Assembly: GCF_000251145.1 (NCBI RefSeq)
Contig: NZ_AIDW01000023.1
Location: 1-64,000 of the forward strand
DNA length: 64,000 nt
DNA from: Sphingomonas sp. PAMC 26621
GTDB taxonomy: Bacteria > Pseudomonadota > Alphaproteobacteria > Sphingomonadales > Sphingomonadaceae
Direction: 5' to 3'
Shown: piece by piece, positions 41,942-51,484 of the stretch
Layout of the letters: the number at the start of each line of letters is the position of its first letter
How positions within the stretch are numbered: position 1 is the stretch's first letter
Notes under the pieces: model-generated
What the model was told of the DNA's origin: nothing
The model's database searches: none
The model's input: only the letters and a program-made list of their open reading frames with translations
Position numbers and translations under genes: made by a program

Positions 41942-43333
41942 ATGCTGCAAAAAGCAGACGGCGAAACAGAATTCCAACGCCTTCATGCCGGGGCGAAACC
42001 CATTTCGAAGCAGACCCGTCGGTTTCAGCTTTATGCCTTGCTGACGGTCTTCGACGTCAGTGCGATTCTGCTCGCGTTCCTCGCCGCCGGCCTGTTGCGG
42101 TCCGAACCGACGTTTGGCGCCAACGGTCTGCGCCTCGCCTTGCTGATTTCGCCCATCTACGTGCTGGTCGCGTCCAATGGTCAGGCATTCGGCTATCAGG
42201 CACTGCTCAACTGGAAGCGCGGCCTGGGCAAGGCGCTCGGGGCGCTTGCCTTCGCGATGGCCGCGGTCCTGTTCGTCGCCTTCTTCTCGCGCGCCACGCT
42301 CGAGTTCTCGCGTCTGGTGTTCGGCACCGGCGCGGCTTGTGCCTTCGTGCTGATCGGGCTTGGCCGCTATGCCTTCAATAGCGTGGTCGAGCGCACGCTT
42401 GGGTCGGTCTTGCGAACCGAATTGATCATCCTCGACAATTGCGACCTCCCGCCGCTTGGCGACGTCCGCGTGATCGACGCGGCGGCCTATGGCTTGCGAC
42501 CCAATTTGCGCGACCCGAACATGCTCGACAGACTCGGGACCGCGGTGCACGGTGCCGACTTCGTCCTGGTGTGCTGCGCGATCGAGGATCGGGCCGCCTG
42601 GTCGCTGCTGCTCAAGGGGACCGACGTCCAGGGCTTCGTGCTCGCCCCGGAATTCGACGAGGCCGGCGCGAACCGGATCATGCGCTATGAGGGGCAGAGC
42701 GTGATGCAGGTCGCGTCGGGCCCGCTCGACGTGCGCAGTCGCGCGGTCAAGCGCGCGATGGATCTCGCCGTTACGCTCCCCGCGATCATCGCGCTTTCTC
42801 CGTTATTGCTGACGGTCGCGCTGGCGATCAAACTCGACAGCAAGGGGCCGATCCTGTTCCGGCAGCAGCGGCTTGGCCGGTCGAACCGTCTGTTCTCCGT
42901 CTTCAAGTTTCGGTCGATGCACGTCGAGGATTGCGACGCCGACGGCAATCGATCGACGACGCGTGGAGACCGTCGCGTGACGCGAGTCGGCGCACTGATC
43001 CGCGCGGTCAGCATCGACGAACTTCCCCAGCTGTTCAACGTGCTGCGCGGTGAAATGAGTCTGGTCGGGCCGCGGCCGCATGCGCTTGGGTCGCTCGCCG
43101 GGGCCGAACGCTTCTGGGAAGTCGATCAACGCTATTGGCACCGCCACGCGCTCAAGCCGGGGATCACCGGGCTCGCGCAGGTCCGCGGTCTGCGGGGCGA
43201 AACGCGCGAGCGCGACGATCTGGTCAAGCGCCTGCAAGCCGATCTCGAATATCTCAATGACTGGTCGCTCGGACGCGATATCGCGATCATGCTCGCGACC
43301 TTCCGGGTCATCGTTCATGACAAGGCCTATTAG
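41942..43333 (+). CDS. Polyprenyl glycosylphosphotransferase (EPS initiation)
   Basis: A 463-residue membrane enzyme that transfers a sugar-1-phosphate to undecaprenyl phosphate, the first step of EPS repeat-unit assembly. The N-terminal half has about four membrane helices; a CoA-binding-like region follows. The C-terminal catalytic domain has the anchor helix (KRAMDLAVTLPAIIALSPLL), FRQQRLGRSNRLFSVFKFRS, ISIDELPQLFNVLRGEMSLV-type motif (here VSIDELPQLFNVLRGEMSLV) with GPRPHA, and LKPGITGLAQVRG. This is the WbaP/SpsB/PssY-like family. It heads a plus-strand set that continues to the exosortase module. Confidence 0.94.
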   Translation: MLQKADGETEFQRLHAGAKPISKQTRRFQLYALLTVFDVSAILLAFLAAGLLRSEPTFGANGLRLALLISPIYVLVASNGQAFGYQALLNWKRGLGKALGALAFAMAAVLFVAFFSRATLEFSRLVFGTGAACAFVLIGLGRYAFNSVVERTLGSVLRTELIILDNCDLPPLGDVRVIDAAAYGLRPNLRDPNMLDRLGTAVHGADFVLVCCAIEDRAAWSLLLKGTDVQGFVLAPEFDEAGANRIMRYEGQSVMQVASGPLDVRSRAVKRAMDLAVTLPAIIALSPLLLTVALAIKLDSKGPILFRQQRLGRSNRLFSVFKFRSMHVEDCDADGNRSTTRGDRRVTRVGALIRAVSIDELPQLFNVLRGEMSLVGPRPHALGSLAGAERFWEVDQRYWHRHALKPGITGLAQVRGLRGETRERDDLVKRLQADLEYLNDWSLGRDIAIMLATFRVIVHDKAY

Positions 43334-43485
43334 CCGTTGCGGTATCGCAACCGTTCGCTTGCACGATAAATTACCGATGTATTCGTCGCGGTTATGACGC
43401 TATTTACCTCATGCGTCGTAACTAGACAAAATCTGCTGACGTCCTCTCCGCGGCTCTCATGTCCCGGGGATTGGGAGGGAAAACT

Positions 43486-43725
43486 TTGGAAACGCCGTAC
43501 GACTGGCTTACGCTGGCGATCTTCGCAGGGTTGATCATACTGTTCCTGCAGCGCTCGACCGCCGAGACGCCGAGCGATCGAATGATCGAATACGCGCCGC
43601 CGGCGATCGGCTGCGCGGTCGCGAATTATCTGGGCAACCACGATCAGCACGCGCTCGCGGTCATCGCGATCGTCGCGATCGTGGTGTACATCTGGTTCGT
43701 GCTCAAACCTTTGCAGCGGACCTGA
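43486..43725 (+). CDS. XrtV sorting system accessory protein
   Basis: A small protein with two hydrophobic helices (YDWLTLAIFAGLIILFLQRS and ALAVIAIVAIVVYIWFVL) that matches accessory proteins found next to XrtV-type exosortases. The start is set at the TTG at 43486 because GGGAGGG lies six bases upstream; an in-frame ATG at 43459 would add nine residues (MSRGLGGKT) but has no ribosome binding site and lies in the leader. It sits between the sugar transferase and the exosortase. Its exact role is unknown. Confidence 0.8.
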   Translation: METPYDWLTLAIFAGLIILFLQRSTAETPSDRMIEYAPPAIGCAVANYLGNHDQHALAVIAIVAIVVYIWFVLKPLQRT

Positions 43726-43863
43726 TGACACCAGACCGCCCCCGGCCTGTCTCGGCTTGCCGGCCCAACGAGGGATTCTTGCGATAGAAATGATCCCGTT
43801 TCTGACGGGTCCGTCCGGGCCCGTTTCGTCGTTCTTCCACCGCTCGCGCCAAGGCAAAGTGTG

Positions 43864-44757
43864 ATGCTGACTACCCTATCCGCACCCGAGGTGCGGCAAA
43901 CGCGGACCTGGTCCTGGACGCCGGCGACGATTCTGCTGGTCGTGGCGGCGCTTGCCTTCACCGTGCCGACGATGCTCGATGTCGCCCGCGAGAGTTGGGG
44001 GACGGAACAGGGCGCGCATGGTCCGCTGGTACTGGCGACGGGGATCTGGCTGATCGTGCGCGAGCGGGAACGGATCACCGCGGTGGCGCGGCCCGGTTCC
44101 GCGCTGCTGAGCTTCGTTCTTCTCGTGCCGCTCGCCATCGTGTTTGCGGTCGCCCGGATCACCTCGATCATCGAGATTGAGTCGATCACGATGTACCTGA
44201 GCCTGATCGTCGTGTTTTACGCTCTGTGCGGCGGGGCCGCGGTACGGACGATCTGGTTCCCGTTGGTGTACCTGCTGTTCGTCTTCCCGCCCCCGGACTC
44301 GCTGTTCGCCGCGCTGACTCAGCCGCTCAAGATCGCGATCTCCGAATGGTCGGTCGATATCCTGTACCTGCTGGGGTATCCGGTCGCCGGATCGGGCGTG
44401 ACGATCCAGATCGGCCAGTATGAAATGCTGGTGGCCGCCGCCTGCGCCGGACTCAATTCGCTGATCAGCCTTACCGCGCTGGGGCTGTTCTACACCTATC
44501 TGCGGCACAGCTCGAACTGGCGGTTCATGCTGCTGCTGGTGTGCTGTATCGTCCCGATCGCGATCCTCGCCAATCTGGTGCGCGTCTTGATGCTGCTGCT
44601 GATCACCTATCATTTCGGGGAAGCGGCCGGTCAGGGCTTCTTCCACGAACTCGCGGGCATGACGATGTTCATAACGGCCTTGCTCGGGATCTTCCTGATC
44701 GACTGGATCTTCACGCCGCTCCGGCAACGCTGGGCACCGGCAGGACAGGACGCATGA
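43864..44757 (+). CDS. xrtV: Exosortase (XrtV type)
   Basis: A 297-residue polytopic membrane transpeptidase-like enzyme that recognises C-terminal PEP-CTERM signals, cleaves them and probably attaches the protein to a cell-surface acceptor. The proposed catalytic residues are Cys194 (VAAACAGLNSLISL), Arg240 (ANLVRVLMLLLIT) and His261 (GFFHELAGM). About eight membrane helices are present. The start is at ATG 43864; a GTG three bases upstream is an alternative. The stop overlaps the EpsI start (ATGA). The PEPxxWA-CTERM protein at 33191-33898 is a candidate substrate. Confidence 0.93.
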   Translation: MLTTLSAPEVRQTRTWSWTPATILLVVAALAFTVPTMLDVARESWGTEQGAHGPLVLATGIWLIVRERERITAVARPGSALLSFVLLVPLAIVFAVARITSIIEIESITMYLSLIVVFYALCGGAAVRTIWFPLVYLLFVFPPPDSLFAALTQPLKIAISEWSVDILYLLGYPVAGSGVTIQIGQYEMLVAAACAGLNSLISLTALGLFYTYLRHSSNWRFMLLLVCCIVPIAILANLVRVLMLLLITYHFGEAAGQGFFHELAGMTMFITALLGIFLIDWIFTPLRQRWAPAGQDA

Positions 44758-45455
44758 GCAAGCCCATTCCACACACGTCGACCCACGCCACTGCCGTTTC
44801 CCGCCGTCAGGTGGCTGCGGGCGTGACACTGCTGGCGGCGGCCGGCGCGGCCTATGCCTTCACCCCGCGGACGGTGCTTCGCACGCTCGGCACCGCCAAG
44901 CTCGACACCCTCGTACCGCACGCCTTCGGCGGCTGGCGCTTCGAGGCCAATAGCGGGCTGGTCCTGCCACCCGCCGATCAGCTGCGCGACCGGATCTACA
45001 GCGAGTTGCTGACGCGCGTATACCGCCATACCGACGGTAGCGTGATGATGCTGCTGATCGCCTATGCGGGTACGCAGGACGGGTCGATCCAGGTCCATCG
45101 CCCGGAAGTCTGCTATCCCGCGAGCGGCTTCCGGCTGACCGATATCGAGGATCACGACGTAAAGCTGGCCCCGGGTGTCGACGTGCCGTCGCGCTACATC
45201 GTCGCCGAGACCGAATTGCGCAGCGAGAAGATGATCTACTGGACCCGGTTGGGCCATCTCTTTCCACGCAAATGGTCCGCACAGCGGCTCGCGGTGATGG
45301 AAGAGAATCTCAAGGGCATCATACCCGACGGGGTTCTCGTCCGGATCTCGACACTCGGGCAGGGAGACGGCCGGCCCGGCCTGGATCGCTTTGCCAGCGC
45401 CATGTTCGGCGCGGTCGGCGCGCAGATGAAGTCGGTGCTCGTCGGCCCCGCCTGA
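44754..45455 (+). CDS. EpsI domain protein of the exosortase system
   Basis: A 233-residue protein with an N-terminal twin-arginine-like signal (SRRQVAAGVTLLAAAGAAYA) and an EpsI (TIGR02914-type) domain. The conserved core is YAGTQDGSIQVHRPEVCYPA, with the HxPExCYP motif, and later YWTRLGHLFPRKW. EpsI domains are often fused to exosortases; here the domain is a separate protein whose start overlaps the exosortase stop. It is probably periplasmic and acts together with XrtV. Confidence 0.92.
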   Translation: MSKPIPHTSTHATAVSRRQVAAGVTLLAAAGAAYAFTPRTVLRTLGTAKLDTLVPHAFGGWRFEANSGLVLPPADQLRDRIYSELLTRVYRHTDGSVMMLLIAYAGTQDGSIQVHRPEVCYPASGFRLTDIEDHDVKLAPGVDVPSRYIVAETELRSEKMIYWTRLGHLFPRKWSAQRLAVMEENLKGIIPDGVLVRISTLGQGDGRPGLDRFASAMFGAVGAQMKSVLVGPA

Positions 45456-45504
45456 CACCCGCATCGAACGACCAGACATCCTACATTCAACAAGGGGTAC
45501 CAGA

Positions 45505-46362
45505 ATGACGATCAAGAAGACGATGCTGCTGACGGGCGCGAGTGCCCTGCTTCTGCTGGCTGCAGGCTGCGAGAAGAAGGTCGGCGGTCAGGTCGTTGCC
45601 GTGGTCAACGGCGAGGAAATCACCCAGCAGGAAGTGAATGCCGAACTCCAGGGCGCCAACATCCCGCCGAGCGCGGACAAGAAGGCGATCATGGCGCAGG
45701 TCGTCCAGCAGATCGTCGATCGCAAGTTGCTGGTGCAGAAGGCCAAGGCAGAAGGCCTCGACAAGTCGCCGAGCTACATCGAGCAGCTTCGCCGCGGTGA
45801 AGACGCGCTGATCATCAACCTGTTGACGACCAAGGCTGCGAAGGGCGTATCGCTGCCCGACGCGAGCGCGGTCGACAAATTCATCGCGAGCAACCCGACG
45901 CTGTTCAGCGCACGCAAGCGCTACACGCTCGATCAGATCACTTTCTCGCAGCCGAATGACACGGCGGTATTGCGCCAGCTCGAACCCGCCCACTCGCTCG
46001 AAGCGGTCGCGGCAACGCTGTCGGCGGCCGGCGTCCAGTTCACGCGCGGGACCAACACGCTCGACACCGCGATGCTTCCCCCCCCGGTCGCTGCCAAGAT
46101 CGCAGCGCTTCCGGCCGGCGAACCGTTCATCACGCCCGACAAGGGCCGTTTCATCGCCAGCGTGATCACGTCGAGCACAGCGGCCCCCACCCCCGAGGCG
46201 CAGGCTCGCCCTGCCGCGCTCGAACTGCTGCGCCGCCAGGCGCTTGGCGACACGATGCAGAAGCAGTTGCAGGCAGCACGGTCGGCGGCGAAGATCACCT
46301 ACCAACCCGGCTTCTCGCCGCCCAAGACGCCGGCCGCTGCCCCGCCGGCGATCGCACCCTGA
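45505..46362 (+). CDS. EpsD-like peptidyl-prolyl isomerase, lipoprotein
   Basis: A 285-residue protein with a lipobox (LLLLAAGC, Cys22) and a SurA/EpsD-like N-terminal chaperone region (VVAVVNGEEITQQEVNAEL, QIVDRKLLVQKAKAEGL). The prolyl isomerase domain is short (TLDQITF ... GEPFITPDKGRFIASVI) and may be degenerate. EpsD-type proteins are found with exosortases and may help deliver or fold sorted proteins in the periplasm. AAGGGG lies eight bases upstream of the ATG. Confidence 0.88.
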   Translation: MTIKKTMLLTGASALLLLAAGCEKKVGGQVVAVVNGEEITQQEVNAELQGANIPPSADKKAIMAQVVQQIVDRKLLVQKAKAEGLDKSPSYIEQLRRGEDALIINLLTTKAAKGVSLPDASAVDKFIASNPTLFSARKRYTLDQITFSQPNDTAVLRQLEPAHSLEAVAATLSAAGVQFTRGTNTLDTAMLPPPVAAKIAALPAGEPFITPDKGRFIASVITSSTAAPTPEAQARPAALELLRRQALGDTMQKQLQAARSAAKITYQPGFSPPKTPAAAPPAIAP

Positions 46363-46374
46363 GGCGACGAACCG

Positions 46375-46406
46375 CTGATCCGGGCGGATTCGTCCGCCCG
46401 GATCAG
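46375..46406. terminator. Bidirectional hairpin with UUCG loop
   Basis: CTGATCCGGGCGGA, loop TTCG and TCCGCCCGGATCAG form a perfect 14-bp stem. It lies between the convergent EpsD-like and TPR genes and overlaps the TPR stop codon. It has no T run, so it may terminate poorly, but it is very stable and would protect both 3' ends. Confidence 0.8.
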
Positions 46407-47884
46407 TCGGTTACGGTATTGTCACGAAGGTGGAAGGTGGCCAGCACCGCCTGCGCGCGCGGGCTGATCTTGGCGGCCTTCGCCATATCGCGCAGGACCG
46501 TCGCAGCCTCGTCCTTCTGCCCCTTGGCGATCAACATCTGCGCGAGACGAGTCGCTGCCCGCGGTGAATCGGGAACGATCCGCAGCGCTTCGCGCATGTT
46601 GCTCTCGGCAAGTTCGGGCTGATTCTGTGCCACCAGGATATCGGTCAACGCCAACCGCGCCGTGATGTTGGCGGGGTCGTCGGTAACGAGCTGTCGCCCG
46701 TCCGACAGCGCCCCCTCGAAATTGCGGGTCGCCGCACGCAACCGCGCGCGCGTCAGCAAGGCTCTCGGCTGTGCGGAATCGACGTCGAGGATCAACTCGG
46801 TGCGCGACAAGGCATCGAGCATGCGTCCCTTCAACCCGAGCGCAAACGCGTAGGCCGCCTTGGCGTTGGAATTGGCGGGGTCCGGCGCAGCGCCGGGTTC
46901 GTCACTCCCCAGCACCTGGAGCGCAAGATCGGGCTGCCCGGTTTCGTTGGCGAATTGCGCGAACAGCGCCTTAGTTTCGAGCGAAGCCCCGGTACTGCCG
47001 CGCACGATCTGATCGCGGGTGACCGCATCCCGCCCTTCATCGAGCCACATTTCGAGAATCGTCGATGCGAGCGCAATATTTTTCGGATTTTTATCCAGCA
47101 CCTGCCGGACGATCCCGAACGCCTGATCGGCGCGGTCGGTCTGATACAACCAGTCGGCATAATCGAGCTGCATCCGCGTATCGCCAGCGTTGCGTTCCGC
47201 CAGCCGCGCAAGCGTGCGCTGATAGCCGGCGCTGTCACCCGACTTCAGATACAGGTCGCGCAGGAACACCAGTCGCGAGGTCGGGTCGCTCTGCTGGTCG
47301 AGCGACTCCTCGATCAACTTCGCCGCGGCCGGGTTTTCGCCTCGATACGCCAGCGTCTGGCCCTTGAGGATCAAAGCGCTGACGTCCCGCGGATTGCCGA
47401 CCAGAACCTTGTCCGCGAAGGCCAGGGCCGTCTTGGAATCGCCACGCTGCAGCGCGGCTCCGCCCTTCATCGTGATCGGCATCGGGTCACCCGGATTGAT
47501 GACGAGCAACTGATCGGCGTAGCGATCGACCTTGTCGGCCTGCCGGACGTTGAGGCCGAGCTGGCACAATTGCCGAAGTGCCTCGATATTGCCGCGGTCG
47601 AGCTGGTAGACGTTTTCGTAAGCATCGAACGCGCCACCGAAATTCTTTGCGGCCAGCTGGATCCGGGCCAGGGTCAGCCAGTAGTCGCTGACGTCGTCGC
47701 GCGCATCGATCGCCTTCTGGATGTTCTGGCGGGCGCCCTGCAGGTCGCCTTGCTGGAAGGCCGTCTCCGCCAGGGCCGCAGCTGCGGCGGCGCGATCGTC
47801 CTTCGAGGCGCATCCCGCCACCCCGCCCATCAACAGAAGTGGCGCAGCCCAGACCGTTGCGAACCGTAGCGACAAGCATTTCAT
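46403..47884 (-). CDS. TPR-repeat lipoprotein of the EPS locus
   Basis: A 493-residue protein with a lipoprotein signal (LLLMGGVAGC) and about ten tetratricopeptide repeats over the rest (for example AAALAETAFQQGDLQGARQN, EALRQLCQLGLNVRQADKVD, ITARLALTDILVAQNQPELA). TPR lipoproteins accompany exosortase systems (PrsT is the longer example) and may scaffold EPS or protein export. The start is at ATG 47884; a TTG at 47896 is an alternative. It is on the strand opposite to its neighbours. Confidence 0.88.
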   Translation of the reverse strand: MKCLSLRFATVWAAPLLLMGGVAGCASKDDRAAAAAALAETAFQQGDLQGARQNIQKAIDARDDVSDYWLTLARIQLAAKNFGGAFDAYENVYQLDRGNIEALRQLCQLGLNVRQADKVDRYADQLLVINPGDPMPITMKGGAALQRGDSKTALAFADKVLVGNPRDVSALILKGQTLAYRGENPAAAKLIEESLDQQSDPTSRLVFLRDLYLKSGDSAGYQRTLARLAERNAGDTRMQLDYADWLYQTDRADQAFGIVRQVLDKNPKNIALASTILEMWLDEGRDAVTRDQIVRGSTGASLETKALFAQFANETGQPDLALQVLGSDEPGAAPDPANSNAKAAYAFALGLKGRMLDALSRTELILDVDSAQPRALLTRARLRAATRNFEGALSDGRQLVTDDPANITARLALTDILVAQNQPELAESNMREALRIVPDSPRAATRLAQMLIAKGQKDEAATVLRDMAKAAKISPRAQAVLATFHLRDNTVTD

Positions 47885-48120
47885 GAAACGACGCAATCCA
47901 ATACCATGAAGGGATGAGACGGACCGGCTGAGACGGACGGGATCAGAGGAGGCGACCGTGCCGGGCCGTGACGCGGCTTGTCAACGGCTTCATCCCGCAA
48001 AGCCAGAAGCGGTATAGTGTCAGCAACGCTTAATCCGGCCGGCGTTACCGGTGCTTTAACCTAGCGTCGGCTAGGACAGTTGCGCTAGGGACCGGAAAAC
48101 CGGTCAGCAGGGAAAATTCT

Positions 48121-48726
48121 ATGATGTTTTCGGTACAATCCGTGCGGTGTTGTGTAGCGTTCGGACTTATGGCGCTCTCGGTCCCCGTCATGGCGCAGGG
48201 TGCGTCCAGTGCGCCGGCCCAGTTGCGTCCGTACCGGATCAACCCAGGCGACGAGCTCGAGGTTTACGTGTGGGGCGAGGAGCGCCTGCAGCGCGCCGTC
48301 AAGGTTCTTCCGGACGGTACCTTCGCCTTCCCGCTCGTCGGCCAGGTCGATGCGAACAATAAATTGCCCGCCGATATCGAAGCCGCAATAACGAAGGGGC
48401 TTCGCTCGCAGTATCGCGAGGCGGTGCCGCAGGTGACGGTGTCGGTTCGCACCCCGATGGGGCTCCAGTTCAGCGTCGCGGGCAAGGTCAAGACGCCTGG
48501 GGCGCTGACGGCTGGTCGCTATATCAACGTGCTCGACGCAATCGTCATGGCGGGCGGCCCGGCCGATTTCGCCGACGTCGGCAATGTCACGATCCTGCGC
48601 AAATCGGGCTCGGGCCTGAATGTGATCAAGGTCCGCCTGACCGATATCCTGAAGGGGAACCCGAACGCGCGGGACCTCGCCGGTCTGCCGCAGCTGGAAA
48701 GCGGCGACACGGTGATCGTACCGTGA
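48121..48726 (+). CDS. Polysaccharide export protein (Wza/GumB-like)
   Basis: A 201-residue exported protein with a signal peptide (about 1-26, ending VPVMAQG). The polysaccharide export (BexD/Wza) domain starts at YRINPGDELEVYVWGEERL and contains VLPDGTFAFPLVGQV; an SLBB domain follows (FSVAGKVKTPGALTAGRYIN). It lacks the C-terminal helix that forms the outer-membrane pore in Wza, as in other short GumB-type proteins, so the outer-membrane step may use the barrel encoded next. The stop overlaps that gene's GTG start. Confidence 0.93.
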   Translation: MMFSVQSVRCCVAFGLMALSVPVMAQGASSAPAQLRPYRINPGDELEVYVWGEERLQRAVKVLPDGTFAFPLVGQVDANNKLPADIEAAITKGLRSQYREAVPQVTVSVRTPMGLQFSVAGKVKTPGALTAGRYINVLDAIVMAGGPADFADVGNVTILRKSGSGLNVIKVRLTDILKGNPNARDLAGLPQLESGDTVIVP

Positions 48727-50021
48727 GGGCGCGCGCGTACCTCGCCTTGTGCGCCGCGACCGTGGCGATGCCTGCGTTCGCGCAGACGACCGAAACGCGG
48801 CTGAGCACGGACGTGTCGAGCACGCTTGGCTATTCGAACAATCCGTTCTCGGTGAACGGATCGAACACGGGCGCGGGCTTCGTATCGGTCGATATCCGGC
48901 CACAGCTCCGGTTATTGCGTGAGCGCAGCAGCCTGACGATCAGCGCCGACGCGAACGTCCAGCAGTATGTCAACAAATACAACCGTTCGGACAATTACTC
49001 GGGGGGCGCCGTCTATGCCTTCACCCCGTCCGAGCATATCAATGCCAGCCTGAGCGCGGCGTTCCAGAGCTCGCTGATCGGGTCGACGAACGCACCGTCA
49101 AACCAGTTCGCGGTCGTAACCCCGATCGATCCGACCGCACCCGTCTCTCCGGGGACCGGCGCGGGTACGGGCGCCATCGTCACCAACCCGGTCGACACTT
49201 CGCCGATCTACAACGGCACCGACATCGGTCTCTTCGGAACCGGCGCACGCCGGCGTACGATCAACGGCGGTGGTACCGTCTCGGCCATCTTGTCCGCCCA
49301 CGACATCGTGAACGCCAGCGCGTTCATCATCGACTCGCGCTATTCGAACGGTGCCAACACAGCCAATGTCGGCGGCCTGCTCGGCAACCGCGACAATTAC
49401 ACCGGCTACGGCGGCACGGTCGGCTACAGCCGACAGTTCACCGCGAATATCCAGGCAGGTCTTCAGGGGTCTGCGTCGAAGTACAATTACGACACAACCA
49501 ACGGCGATACGACCGTCTATTCGGTTCAGGCGACCACCACGGCGCGGGTCAATGCCTATTGGACGGTCAACGGCGCGATCGGCGTGTCGTTCATCGAACG
49601 CCAGACCGGCAAGTCCGACCCGGCACTCTCAGGGAGCCTGGCGTTGTGTCGGCGCGGTGTCCGTTCGGCCTATTGCCTGAACGCCAATCGCTCCGTTCAG
49701 CCGACCGGGATCCTCGGCACGCAGATCTCAACAACGGTCGGCGGCAATTACACCTATCGCCTGACGGAACGAAGCAATATCGGCGCAACGGCAGACTATA
49801 GCAGGAATACAACCCCGCCCGGTCTCAATGGTCCGATCAATACGCTTGGCATCGGGAACGAATATGGCCGGGCAATGGTCAATTACGATCGTCAGCTACG
49901 ACAGCGGTTGCGGTTCATTGCCTCGGCAAACTACCGTCAGATCTTCGGCGGAAACCTGAACCGGCCGAGCGATTTCGGCGGGCAGGTTGGCCTTGCATTG
50001 CGCCTCGGGGATTATCGATGA
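48723..50021 (+). CDS. Outer-membrane beta-barrel protein of the EPS locus
   Basis: A 432-residue protein with a signal peptide (about 1-21, AMPAFAQ) and a repeated pattern of amphipathic strands with aromatic residues (STLGYSNNPFSVNG, SADANVQQYVNKYNRSDNYS, GYGGTVGYSRQFTANIQAGL). The final strand ends in ...VGLALRLGDYR. It starts with GTG and overlaps the export gene by four bases, so it probably provides or supports the outer-membrane channel for the polymer. Specific family assignment is not possible by eye. Confidence 0.85.
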   Translation: MRARAYLALCAATVAMPAFAQTTETRLSTDVSSTLGYSNNPFSVNGSNTGAGFVSVDIRPQLRLLRERSSLTISADANVQQYVNKYNRSDNYSGGAVYAFTPSEHINASLSAAFQSSLIGSTNAPSNQFAVVTPIDPTAPVSPGTGAGTGAIVTNPVDTSPIYNGTDIGLFGTGARRRTINGGGTVSAILSAHDIVNASAFIIDSRYSNGANTANVGGLLGNRDNYTGYGGTVGYSRQFTANIQAGLQGSASKYNYDTTNGDTTVYSVQATTTARVNAYWTVNGAIGVSFIERQTGKSDPALSGSLALCRRGVRSAYCLNANRSVQPTGILGTQISTTVGGNYTYRLTERSNIGATADYSRNTTPPGLNGPINTLGIGNEYGRAMVNYDRQLRQRLRFIASANYRQIFGGNLNRPSDFGGQVGLALRLGDYR

Positions 50022-51460
50022 ATGATATGACGACCCTGGCGCATGACCAGGAACCGGATACCTCTTCGAACTTCATCGGCAGCCTTCCCGTGATTCTGTG
50101 GGAACGGCGCTGGTTGATCATCGTGCCGTTCATCCTCCTGAGCATCGCCGGGGTGGCTGCGGCATTGCTTCTGCCGCGTTCCTATCGCTCGAGCGCGACC
50201 TTGCTGGTCGAATCCCAGAACCTGCCGACCGACGGGGCGGCGTCCGGCCCGGGCGATACCGTCATCGATCGGCGCATGGCGAAGATCCGACAGCAGATCC
50301 TCAGCCGCCCGGACCTGGTTGGCCTGATCCAGGCGAACAACCTGTATGACGCCTCGGCTCGCCGCGAACCGCTGTCGAAGCTGGTCGATCGGATGCGCAG
50401 CGCAACCAACATTTCGGCGGTCGACGCCGATATTTCGCGTGGCGGCAATGCGGGGTCGATCGCGTTCGCGCTGACCTTCGATTATCCGACGGCACCGCAG
50501 GCGCAGCTCGTCGCGCAGACCTTCGTCGATCGCCTCCTGAAGCTGGACGCCTCCGAAACCCAGGCGCAGGCGCAGACCAACGCCCGCTTCCTGGAGGACC
50601 AGGAATCCAACCTGCAGACCCAGGTCAACGCGATCGAGACGCAGATCAACCGCATCACCGGCCAGAACGGCGCCGCGCTCGCGGCGGGCACCGCGGGCAT
50701 GACGGTGATGACGGGCGGTGGCGATTATGACGGCCAGATCGCCGGCCTCGAGCGGCAGAACGCCGAGCTGCAGGCGCAGACCGGTCGGCCAGCGGTCGGT
50801 CGCGACCCCAACGTCATCGCTGCCGAAGCGCAACTTGCCGCGGCACGGGCACAATATTCCGATGACCATCCCGACGTGAAGCTCGCCGAAAGCCGGCTTG
50901 CGGCGGCGAAGTCGACTGCGTCTGCGTTCCAGACCAACAGCGTCTCCTCGGTCGTGCAGCGCCAGGTCGCTGCCAACAACGCGGCGATCGGCCGGTTGCG
51001 CAACGCCAAGTCGATGGAAACCAGCCGCGCGACGACGATGGCGGCGGCGCAGGCCCGCGGGCCGTTGGTCGCGCAGCAGGTCGCCCAGTTGCAGTCGCGT
51101 GCGGACGTGCTGCGGGCCAACCTCGCCCGTATCCAGAGCAGCCTGCTTAACGCGCGGTCGGTCGTGAAGATCTCCGACGAGCAACGCGGCGAGCGGCTGA
51201 CGCTGATCGATCCGCCGGTCACGCCCGATACCCCCACCCAGCCCAACCGGCCGATGCTGATTCTCGGCGGAGTCCTGGGTGGCCTTGCGGTCGGGCTTGG
51301 TCTCGCCCTGCTGCTCGAGCTGATCGCACGGCCGATCCGCAGCGTGGGAACGCTCACGCAGTTGACCGGTGCCCCGCCGCTCGCCGTCATCCCGGTGATT
51401 TCGAAGAAGAAGGTGCGACGCCGTTCGGGCGCCGCCAAGACTCCCGAAATCAGCGCCTGA
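50018..51460 (+). CDS. Chain-length/export co-polymerase (Wzz/GumC-like)
   Basis: A 480-residue inner-membrane protein with an N-terminal helix (about 34-52, IIVPFILLSIAGVAAALLL), a Wzz domain (YRSSATLLVESQNLP), a long periplasmic coiled coil (about 175-385) and a C-terminal helix (about 410-435, LILGGVLGGLAVGLGLALLL) preceded by the proline-rich DPPVTPDTPTQPNRP. This is the PCP-2a layout without a fused kinase. The kinase-like partner is the next gene. ATGA overlap with the barrel gene indicates one operon. Confidence 0.93.
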   Translation: MNDMTTLAHDQEPDTSSNFIGSLPVILWERRWLIIVPFILLSIAGVAAALLLPRSYRSSATLLVESQNLPTDGAASGPGDTVIDRRMAKIRQQILSRPDLVGLIQANNLYDASARREPLSKLVDRMRSATNISAVDADISRGGNAGSIAFALTFDYPTAPQAQLVAQTFVDRLLKLDASETQAQAQTNARFLEDQESNLQTQVNAIETQINRITGQNGAALAAGTAGMTVMTGGGDYDGQIAGLERQNAELQAQTGRPAVGRDPNVIAAEAQLAAARAQYSDDHPDVKLAESRLAAAKSTASAFQTNSVSSVVQRQVAANNAAIGRLRNAKSMETSRATTMAAAQARGPLVAQQVAQLQSRADVLRANLARIQSSLLNARSVVKISDEQRGERLTLIDPPVTPDTPTQPNRPMLILGGVLGGLAVGLGLALLLELIARPIRSVGTLTQLTGAPPLAVIPVISKKKVRRRSGAAKTPEISA

Positions 51461-51484
51461 CCTCCTGACGATCTAAGGTAAGCC

